Shown one piece after another: positions 24,136 to 30,447 of a DNA stretch of 37,313 bases. Where the stretch lies: the NCBI RefSeq assembly GCF_008386585.1, contig NZ_VUOB01000091.1, positions 1 through 37,313 on the forward strand. Direction: 5' to 3'. Both the position numbers and the translations under genes were made by a program. Below the pieces are notes generated by a model, which saw nothing but the letters and a program-made list of their open reading frames with translations, was not told the origin of the DNA and made no database searches. Every line of letters begins with the position of its first letter. The first letter of the stretch is position 1. This DNA comes from Solihabitans fulvus. Lineage in GTDB: Bacteria > Actinomycetota > Actinomycetes > Mycobacteriales > Pseudonocardiaceae.

Positions 24136-25006
24136 AACCCTCGGCCACGACGCGGTGCTCGGGCCGGGGCACGCGCAGCGGCCGGTCGGCGAGCGCGTCC
24201 ACGGCCCGCCCTGCGTCGCTGCGGGCCACGTACAGGTCCGACACCCGCACCCGCCGATCCTCGGTGAGGCCCAGCACGCCGAGATCGAGCAGGGCGTGGT
24301 GCAGTGCGCACAGCGCCACCGCGTTCTCCAGCTCGTCGGGCCCGTCCTGGCTGTGCCAGCGGACATGCGCGGCCTCGATGCCGACGGGATTGCGGCCGAG
24401 CGCGCCGTCGAACCCGCACATCGCGCAGCTGTAGGCGTAGGCCCGCAGCACCTCCTCGGCGAACCCGCCCCGCCGGGGACGCGCCGGCCGCCCCGCCCCT
24501 GCGGCGACCTCCATGGCCGCGACGTCCAGTCCGACCTCGGCGCACACCAGTTCGGCCAGCGTCGGCGTGAAGTGCTGGTCCAGCAACAACCGCGCGGCGG
24601 CGGCGAGGGTCCCCGGCGCGGCCAACAGCTGTTCGACCTCGGGTCGCAGCTGTCCGACGGCGCCGCGATCGGTGAGCCAGCTGCGGCGTTCCGGTGTGTT
24701 CGCGCCCAGCTCGACCCCGGCGGCGTCGCGCACCAGCCAGAGGTCGCGTTCGAGGTGCACGAACGGCATCGCGGCGCGCTGTTGCTCCCTCGCCCGGCTG
24801 CGGACCGGCGGGCCGAAGTCGTTGATCAGCCGGCTGACCGGCTCCTCCAGTTCGGCGTAGCTGGTCGCGCTGCTGCCCGTGGCGGCGAAGCGGCCGAACA
24901 GCCACAGCAGTAACAGCGGCTTGTGCGGTGCGCGGACGTCGCCGAGTTGGGCGCGCCGCAGCCGCCCGAGGCGCGCCAACAGCTCCCCGCGTTCCGTGAT
25001 CGCCAC
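24092..25006 (-). CDS. HNH nuclease of the phosphorothioated-DNA-binding type (type IV restriction)
   Basis: The 304-residue protein has an N-terminal block typical of sulfur-binding-domain nucleases (LRRAQLGDVRAPHKPLLLLW, then LFGRFA). A C-terminal HNH module reads AYAYSCAMCGFDGALGRNPV, EAAHVRWHSQDGPDELENAV, then ALCALHHALLDLGVLGL. Proteins of this plan in Streptomyces recognise phosphorothioate-modified DNA and cut nearby, forming a modification-dependent defence. No dnd-type modification genes lie in the window, as expected for a restriction system that attacks modified foreign DNA. The start is GTG 25006 with no clear ribosome site. The 3' end overlaps the convergent hydrolase. Confidence 0.82.
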   Translation of the reverse strand: MAITERGELLARLGRLRRAQLGDVRAPHKPLLLLWLFGRFAATGSSATSYAELEEPVSRLINDFGPPVRSRAREQQRAAMPFVHLERDLWLVRDAAGVELGANTPERRSWLTDRGAVGQLRPEVEQLLAAPGTLAAAARLLLDQHFTPTLAELVCAEVGLDVAAMEVAAGAGRPARPRRGGFAEEVLRAYAYSCAMCGFDGALGRNPVGIEAAHVRWHSQDGPDELENAVALCALHHALLDLGVLGLTEDRRVRVSDLYVARSDAGRAVDALADRPLRVPRPEHRVVAEGFIAWHGRQVFRAAA

Positions 25007-25192
25007 AACCAGCCACGGTGCCAGACCGGCAGCCGTGCGGGGGCCGGTTCACGACATCGTGCGGTCGGCCTGGGGTCTTCTCGTCCTGGAGTGGTTGGCG
25101 GTTGTACGACGAACGGTTGAGTTCGATCTGCACTGAAGCAATTGGCTTTATTGCATGCGCTGTGGTCGAGGTCGGCGTGCCTCGGGATTGGC

Positions 25193-25654
25193 TCAGCGGG
25201 CCTGCGCTGGCAGCGACTCCAGGGCGCTGACCAGCGGCGCGAGCTCCGGGTTTTTCGCGGCCTCGGCCAGCGCCTCGCGCAGCGCGCGGTCGTTGGTGGG
25301 CCGAGCCTTGGCGAGCAGCGCGAGGCCCGCGTCGCTGACGTCGGTGTAGATGCCGCGCCGGTCGTCCTGGCACAGGTAGCGGACCAGCAGGCCGCGGTCC
25401 TCCAGTCGGGTGACCAGGCGCGTGGTCGCGCTCTGGCTGAGCACGACGGACTCGGCGACCTGCGCCATCCGCAGGTGCCCGCCGGGCCCGTCGTGCTGCC
25501 GACTGAGGACGTCCAGCAGCGAGTACTCCCGGACGCTCAGCTCGTGTCCGGCCTGGAGCGCACGCTCGAGGTGCGCGTCGATCCTGCCGTGCAGCAGGGA
25601 CAGGGCGCACCAGCCCTGCGCGAGGCCGGTGAGCGGGGCGTCCGTGACGGGCAT
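25193..25654 (-). CDS. MarR-family regulator
   Basis: The 153-residue winged-helix protein reads LSVREYSLLDVLSRQHDGPG, then LRMAQVAESVVLSQSATTRL, VTRLEDRGLLVRYLCQDDRR and GIYTDVSDAGLALL. This is the full MarR core with its DxR wing (DDRRG). It diverges from an MFS exporter gene, the usual arrangement for a drug-responsive repressor. ATG 25654 is chosen over an upstream start at 25696 because the MarR homology needs no extension and because the extension would cover the operator repeats. Confidence 0.88.
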   Translation of the reverse strand: MPVTDAPLTGLAQGWCALSLLHGRIDAHLERALQAGHELSVREYSLLDVLSRQHDGPGGHLRMAQVAESVVLSQSATTRLVTRLEDRGLLVRYLCQDDRRGIYTDVSDAGLALLAKARPTNDRALREALAEAAKNPELAPLVSALESLPAQAR

Positions 25655-25675
25655 GACACCAGCATAGCCCAGTTG

Positions 25676-25732
25676 TGCAATAACCCGCGTTTGCAATTAG
25701 TCCGCGTCTGCAACTATTGTCGACGCTTGCAA
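25676..25732. promoter_or_regulatory. Four TGCAA repeats, MarR operator candidate
   Basis: TGCAA occurs in the same orientation at 25676, 25692, 25709 and 25728, and the last three follow CGC-containing blocks (CGCGTTTGCAA, CGCGTCTGCAA, CGACGCTTGCAA). The spacing is 16 to 19 bases. They overlap the exporter promoter at 25691-25720 and lie in the MarR/MFS divergent region. Confidence 0.5.
25691..25720 (+). promoter_or_regulatory. Candidate promoter of the MFS gene
   Basis: TTGCAA (25691-25696), an 18-base spacer and TATTGT (25715-25720) form a plausible promoter with a start near 25727. The -35 element is itself one of the TGCAA repeats, so a bound MarR protein would block it. Confidence 0.5.
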
Positions 25733-25766
25733 CGGGCGCACGCAACTGACATGGAGAGTGAACCTC

Positions 25767-26957
25767 ATGCCCCTGGCACTCCTGGCCCTGGCCATCGGCG
25801 CGTTCGGGATCGGCACCACCGAGTTCGTCATCATGGGGCTGCTCCCCCAGGTCGCCGCCGAGTACGGCGTCTCGATCCCCACCGCGGGCCTCCTGGTCAC
25901 CGGCTACGCGCTCGGCGTCATGATCGGCGCCCCGCTGATGACCGCGCTGGGCACCCTGATCTCCCGCAAGCGGATGCTGCTGCTGCTCATGGTGCTGTTC
26001 GTCGCGGGCAACGCGCTGTCCGCGCTCGCCCCCGGCTTCGGCGTCATGCTCGCCGGCCGGATCCTCGCCTCCCTCGCGCACGGCGCGTTCTTCGGCATCG
26101 GCGCGGTCGTCGCCGCCGGCCTCGTCGCCCCGCAGAAGAAGGCAGGCGCGATCGCGATGATGTTCACCGGCCTGACCGTCGCCAACGTGGTCGGCGTGCC
26201 GCTGGGCACCCTGATCGGCCAACACCTCGGCTGGCGAGTCACGTTCCTGCTCGTCGCCGGCCTCGGCGTCCTCGGCCTCGCCGGCATCGCCGCGCTCGTG
26301 CCGGACCAGCCCAAGGCCGAGGGCGTGCGGCTGCGGCACGAGCTGGCCGCGTTCCGCAACGTGCAGGTGCTGCTCGCCATGGCCATGACGGTGCTCGGCT
26401 TCGGCGGGGTGTTCGCCGCGATCACCTACATCGCGCCGATGCTGACCGAGGTCACCGGCTTCGCGGACTCCTCGGTCATGTGGCTGCTCGTGCTGCTCGG
26501 GCTCGGCATGGTCGTCGGCAACCTGGTCGGCGGGCGCCTCGCGGACCGCGCGCTGATGCCGCTGCTGTTCGGCTCGCTGATCGGCCTCGCCGTCGTGCTC
26601 GCCCTGTTCACCGTCACCGCGCACAGCAAGATCGGCGCCGCGATCACCATCGCGCTGATCGGGGCGTTCGGCTTCGCGTCCGTGCCGCCGCTCCAGAAGC
26701 GCGTCCTGGACCAGGCCGCCGCCGCGCCGACGCTCGCCTCGGCCGGCAACATCGGCGCGTTCAACCTCGGCAACGCGCTGGCCGCGTGGCTCGGCGGGCT
26801 GGTCATCGCGGGCGGCCTCGGCTACACCTCGACGAACTGGGTCGGCGCGGCGCTTGCCGTGTCCGCGCTCGGGGTCGCCGTGCTGTCCTCGGCGCTGGAG
26901 CGGCGCGACCGGCCCCGGCCGGCCGAGGCCGTCGGCGAGCCAGTGGCCGTGGGCTGA
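25767..26957 (+). CDS. MFS exporter, DHA1/AraJ-like
   Basis: The 396-residue protein has 12 hydrophobic segments. It begins with the very typical ALAIGAFGIGTTEFVIMGLL of the AraJ/YdhP group of sugar-efflux and chloramphenicol-type DHA1 transporters. Motif A is degenerate (ALGTLISRKRMLLLLM). GRILASLAHGAFFGIGAVVA and VANVVGVPLGTLIGQHLGWR are further family blocks. It probably exports a toxic small molecule sensed by the divergent MarR protein. ATG 25767 has GGAG at the right distance, while GTG 25758 directly follows the same GGAG and is less likely. Confidence 0.9.
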   Translation: MPLALLALAIGAFGIGTTEFVIMGLLPQVAAEYGVSIPTAGLLVTGYALGVMIGAPLMTALGTLISRKRMLLLLMVLFVAGNALSALAPGFGVMLAGRILASLAHGAFFGIGAVVAAGLVAPQKKAGAIAMMFTGLTVANVVGVPLGTLIGQHLGWRVTFLLVAGLGVLGLAGIAALVPDQPKAEGVRLRHELAAFRNVQVLLAMAMTVLGFGGVFAAITYIAPMLTEVTGFADSSVMWLLVLLGLGMVVGNLVGGRLADRALMPLLFGSLIGLAVVLALFTVTAHSKIGAAITIALIGAFGFASVPPLQKRVLDQAAAAPTLASAGNIGAFNLGNALAAWLGGLVIAGGLGYTSTNWVGAALAVSALGVAVLSSALERRDRPRPAEAVGEPVAVG

Positions 26958-27136
26958 GGGCTGGGCAACCGCGGCCCGGGTCGGCGCGCCGACACCGTGT
27001 GCCGCACTCTGGTGGACTGTGACGCGGGTCGCGCCGGTCCGTCTCGCGGCGCCGGGACCAATTCCGGCCCGGCCCGCGTTGGACACATCGACGGCCACGC
27101 GCCGATCGTGCGCCCATAGCGAAGGACGGATGAGGG

Positions 27137-27667
27137 ATGACCCGCGAACTGGAGAAGGCGATCCTGGCCGGCGGCTGCTTCTGGGGCGTCCAGGAACTCG
27201 TCAGGAAACAGCCCGGCGTCGTGTCGACCCGGGTCGGCTACACCGGTGGGGACGTGCCCAACGCGACCTACCGCAACCACGGCACCCACGCCGAGGCGCT
27301 GGAGATCACCTTCGACCCGACGCAGACGTCCTACCGCGAGCTGCTGGAGTTCTTCTTCCAGATCCACGACCCGAGCACGCGCGACCGGCAGGGCAACGAC
27401 CTCGGGGCGAGCTACCGGTCGGCGATCTTCTACACCGACGACCGGCAGCGCGAGATCGCCGTGGACACCATCGCCGACGTGGACGCCTCGGGCCTGTGGC
27501 CGGGCAAGGTCGTCACCGAGGTGACGGCCGAGGGCCCGTTCTGGGAGGCCGAGCCCGAGCACCAGGACTACCTCCAGAACTACCCCAACGGCTACACCTG
27601 CCACTTCGTCCGCCCCGGCTGGCGCCTCCCGCAGCGCCACTCCGCGGCGGCCGCGACGACCGAGTGA
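27137..27667 (+). CDS. msrA: Peptide methionine-S-sulfoxide reductase MsrA
   Basis: The 176-residue cytoplasmic enzyme reduces the S form of methionine sulfoxide in proteins. The catalytic GCFWG motif holds Cys14, and GVVSTRVGYTGGDVPNATYR and NHGTHAEALEITFDP are conserved. PFWEAEPEHQDYLQNYPNGY, with the His-Gln-Asp-Tyr block, is also conserved. The length is that of short MsrA forms, which lack an N-terminal extension. It stands alone, about 180 bases after the MFS gene. A hairpin at 27685-27726 follows it. No MsrB gene is present in the window. Confidence 0.97.
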   Translation: MTRELEKAILAGGCFWGVQELVRKQPGVVSTRVGYTGGDVPNATYRNHGTHAEALEITFDPTQTSYRELLEFFFQIHDPSTRDRQGNDLGASYRSAIFYTDDRQREIAVDTIADVDASGLWPGKVVTEVTAEGPFWEAEPEHQDYLQNYPNGYTCHFVRPGWRLPQRHSAAAATTE

Positions 27668-27684
27668 CCGTCAGCTAGGTGGGG

Positions 27685-27726
27685 TGGCCGGCTCGGTCCG
27701 ATCGAGGGGTCGAACCGAACCGGCCA
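27685..27726 (+). terminator. Terminator-like hairpin after msrA
   Basis: TGGCCGGCTCGGT (27685-27697) and ACCGAACCGGCCA (27714-27726) pair with one mismatch around a 16-base loop, 17 bases after the msrA stop. Confidence 0.55.
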
Positions 27727-27812
27727 TCCGCCGTGTCATCGCGATTTCATCCGCCCCGGCTAGCGTGATCAACACGATTCGGCGGCGAGCGAGGCGATGA
27801 CAGCGGGGGCCT

Positions 27813-29093
27813 GTGCGACCGATTAGCGACCGCACCGAGCGGCCGGAGGGTCACGGAAGCCTCCGTAACCGGATCCTGGTGACGCTGCTGGTGATCGTGG
27901 TGTTCCGGCTGGGGCAGAACCTGCCGGTCCCCGGCGTCAACGTGCGGGCGCTGGCGGGGATCCCCGTGGCGGACAACCAGCTGCACTGGCTGCTCGACCT
28001 GCTCACCGGCGGCGGGCTTGGCAGGGTGTCGGTCTTCGCGTTCGGCGTGTTCCCCTGCCTGGCGGCCCCGGTCGTCCTGCGCGCGTTGGTCGGCCTGAGC
28101 CCGCGACTGACCGCGTTGCGGGCGGCGGGTCCGGCCGGGGCCAGCGCGCTCGCGCGGCACCGGCGGCGTCTCACGGTCGGGCTCGGCCTGCTCGGGGCCG
28201 TCGGCGTGGTGGTGGCCGGCGGCTCGTTGCCGGGCGCGGGCCGGGACGTCCTGGACGACCACGGTGTCCTCGCCGGCACCGGCACCGTGCTGGTGGCGTG
28301 CCTGACGGCCGGCTCGGCGCTGGTCCTGCGGCTGGCCGAGGCGATCACCGACCGGGGTGTCGGCGACGGCGTCCGGGTCCTGTTGCTCACCCAGGTCGCG
28401 GCGGTGCTGCCGGCGGAGTTCCTGCGCCTGTGCCGGGTCAGGGGCGGTGCCACCGCCGTGGTGCTTGCCGTCGTGGTGCTGGCCGTCATGGCGGCCACGA
28501 TCTTCGTGGCGCAGGCGCAGCGCCACGTTCCCGTGCAGTACGCCGCGAGAACGATCGGCAGGCGGTTCGGCGGCGGTGCCCGAACCTTTGTGCCGCTGCG
28601 GATCGCCCAGTCCAACGGCCCCGCCGTCCTCGCCGCCGTGCTGCTGTACCTGCCGGTGCTGGCGGCGCGGCTGTGGCCCGGCGCGGCCTGGTCGGAGTGG
28701 GCCCCGTCCTGGCTGCGCGACGAGGGGACGCTCTGGCGGATGGTGGTCTACGCGGTGCTCGTCTGCGTCTTCGCCACCATCAGGGCCTCGGTCGCGTTCG
28801 ATCCCGAGCGGGTGGCCGACGAGCTGGCCAGGGTCGGCGGGTTCATCCCTGGCATCCGTCCCGGCAGGCCGACGGCCGCCTACCTGGACTACGTGCACCA
28901 TCGCATCGTCGCCGTCGGGGCCGGCTACCTTGGGGTCCTCGCGCTCGTGCCCACCGTGGGGTTGGCGCTGGTGGGCGGCGGCCCGAGGTTTCCGTTCGGC
29001 GGCGTGACCATGTTGGTGGTCCTCGTGTTTCTCGTGAGTGTCACGCTGGACACCGCGCGGCGGCTCGAGACGTGGCGTCTCAGAACGGGGTGA
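27813..29093 (+). CDS. secY: SecY-family translocon protein, solitary paralogue
   Basis: The 426-residue membrane protein follows the SecY order: an RNRILVTLLVIVVFRLGQNL first helix with LPVPGVNV, a plug/TM2 region VFAFGVFPCLAAPVVL, ITDRGVGDGVRVLLLTQVAA, the cytoplasmic loop AQRHVPVQYAARTIGRR with FVPLRIAQSNGPAV, and late AYLDYVHHRIVAVGAGYLGV. About ten hydrophobic segments are present. It departs from housekeeping SecY at several blocks, for example NGPAVLAA where N-G-x-I-P is usual. It does not sit beside adk, map or ribosomal genes, so it is likely a second SecY. The GTG start has GCGGGGG upstream. Its end overlaps the convergent GH64 gene by 14 bases. Confidence 0.8.
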   Translation: MRPISDRTERPEGHGSLRNRILVTLLVIVVFRLGQNLPVPGVNVRALAGIPVADNQLHWLLDLLTGGGLGRVSVFAFGVFPCLAAPVVLRALVGLSPRLTALRAAGPAGASALARHRRRLTVGLGLLGAVGVVVAGGSLPGAGRDVLDDHGVLAGTGTVLVACLTAGSALVLRLAEAITDRGVGDGVRVLLLTQVAAVLPAEFLRLCRVRGGATAVVLAVVVLAVMAATIFVAQAQRHVPVQYAARTIGRRFGGGARTFVPLRIAQSNGPAVLAAVLLYLPVLAARLWPGAAWSEWAPSWLRDEGTLWRMVVYAVLVCVFATIRASVAFDPERVADELARVGGFIPGIRPGRPTAAYLDYVHHRIVAVGAGYLGVLALVPTVGLALVGGGPRFPFGGVTMLVVLVFLVSVTLDTARRLETWRLRTG

Positions 29094-30225
29094 GGGTGAG
29101 CGTGATCCCGGTCGGCTCGGTGTCCTGGACGTAGGACGCGGCGCCGCCGACGTCGTCGAACGGGAACCCGTATGCCTTGCCGTCCACGGTGTTCCGGTGG
29201 ATCGCGGCGGAGTAGTGGTTGGTGACGGCTGGCAGGTAGAACTGGGCGGGGTCGGACGCCGGTTGGTCGGCGTGGTCGGCGAGGGTGGACCGGTTGAGGG
29301 CCGCGCCCAGTTGCGCGGCGACCGGCCCGCTGAGGCCGTCGTTGGGCGCGGCGAGGGCTCCGTCGCAGTAGAACACGTCCCGGGTGGTGGGTTTGGCGAA
29401 CGCGGTGACGCCCCGGTCGAAGACGAGCCTGCCGCCGGTGACGCGCCCGGTGTAGGTGGTCGAGTTGACCGTGACGCGCAGATTCCTTGCGGCGTAGGCG
29501 TTCCACACCTGGTTGACGTAGGAGTCGTAGTAGGTGCGGGAGAACCGGTTGCTGTCGATGCCGTGGCCGGGGGCGAGCACCCGCAGGTTGTCGCCGACGA
29601 CGAGGCCGCGGAAGTCGGGGTTGGCGGCGATCGCGGCGAAGATCGCGGCGCGGCCTCCCGGCCTGAGCGTGCCGGTGGTCTGGGTGGACGCCCCGGTGAG
29701 GGTGATCGCCATGGGCACGCTGAACATGTCGACCATCGTGGTGTTGCAGTACATCCCGCCCGGCGTGAAGGTGAACTCCATGCAGTCGTGCAGCACGGTG
29801 TAGCTGGGGTCGGTGGCGACCCACGCGGCCGGGTACTGCAACGCGGGCCTGCCGTTGCCGTCGGTGACCACGCGGAACTTCAGCTTTGTGTCGATGGAGA
29901 CGTAGACGCGGCCGGACATGGTCGGCAGCGAGATTCTCGTCGAGCCGGTGCCGGCGAAGGGGATGGACAGGTCGGCGTAGCCGTCCGGGCCGTTGAGCGA
30001 GGGTGAGACGGGCACGGCGGTGCCGTCGGCGCGCACGTAGCACTGCCGGCCTGCGGGGTCGGTGCCGACGATGTGGATCCACAGTGCCGAGTTCGGGTGC
30101 CGGCCGGTGGTGTTGACCACGGTCAGCGGCAGCGCGGTGGCGGCGCCGGCCAGGCCGGGCGGGGCGAGGGCGGCTAGCGTCGCGGTGGCCGCGGTCCAGC
30201 TCAGGACCTGCCTTCGGGTTGGCAT
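29080..30225 (-). CDS. Secreted GH64 beta-1,3-glucanase
   Basis: The 381-residue protein has a Tat-type signal (RR at residues 4-5, then a hydrophobic stretch ending near AGAAT). A thaumatin-like GH64 fold follows. The catalytic pair is visible: Glu150 in LHDCMEFTFTPGG and Asp166 in NTTMVDMFSVPM. Their 16-residue spacing is the same as in the Streptomyces laminaripentaose-producing enzyme. GH64 enzymes cut laminarin or curdlan to pentasaccharides and can act on fungal walls. There is no extra carbohydrate-binding module. A 30-base palindrome with a LacI-like core lies 87 bases upstream of the start. It converges with secY, sharing 29080-29093. Confidence 0.9.
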   Translation of the reverse strand: MPTRRQVLSWTAATATLAALAPPGLAGAATALPLTVVNTTGRHPNSALWIHIVGTDPAGRQCYVRADGTAVPVSPSLNGPDGYADLSIPFAGTGSTRISLPTMSGRVYVSIDTKLKFRVVTDGNGRPALQYPAAWVATDPSYTVLHDCMEFTFTPGGMYCNTTMVDMFSVPMAITLTGASTQTTGTLRPGGRAAIFAAIAANPDFRGLVVGDNLRVLAPGHGIDSNRFSRTYYDSYVNQVWNAYAARNLRVTVNSTTYTGRVTGGRLVFDRGVTAFAKPTTRDVFYCDGALAAPNDGLSGPVAAQLGAALNRSTLADHADQPASDPAQFYLPAVTNHYSAAIHRNTVDGKAYGFPFDDVGGAASYVQDTEPTGITLTLTPF

Positions 30226-30311
30226 TGTCGTTGCTCCGCTCAGCTTCCGGTGGTCACGGTGATCGGCGGAAGGGCTGCGCGAACGGATGGCGCGCCCGCG
30301 CGGCGCGGGAT

Positions 30312-30341
30312 CCTCGTCGTGAGAGCGTTCTCACGACGAGG
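30312..30341. promoter_or_regulatory. 30-bp palindrome with LacI-type core upstream of GH64
   Basis: Arms 30312-30324 (CCTCGTCGTGAGA) and 30329-30341 are exact reverse complements around GCGT. The centre GAGAGCGTTCTC has the central CG of LacI-family operators. It sits between the end of the AfsR-like gene and the GH64 start, so it could be an operator for GH64 or a terminator for the regulator gene. Confidence 0.6.
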
Positions 30342-30447
30342 TTACGAACTCGCTTCGGCCGTGTCAACGGCCGGGCCCGTCCGGCAGGGCGCGCCACGGC
30401 TCGGGTCGGTCGCGCGGATCTTTCCCTTGTGCCCGAAGGGGTTGCGG

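Noticed and set aside
25135..25160. GCAAT/ATTGC hairpin as a terminator
   Set aside because: The arms are only five bases and AT-rich, and no gene ends toward it at a suitable distance.
23859..27098. A 1079-codon minus-strand open frame
   Set aside because: It runs antisense to or out of frame with the hydrolase, HNH, MarR and MFS genes, its composition is Arg/Ala/Gly-rich with no domain, and those genes each have clear homology. It is a GC-skew artefact.
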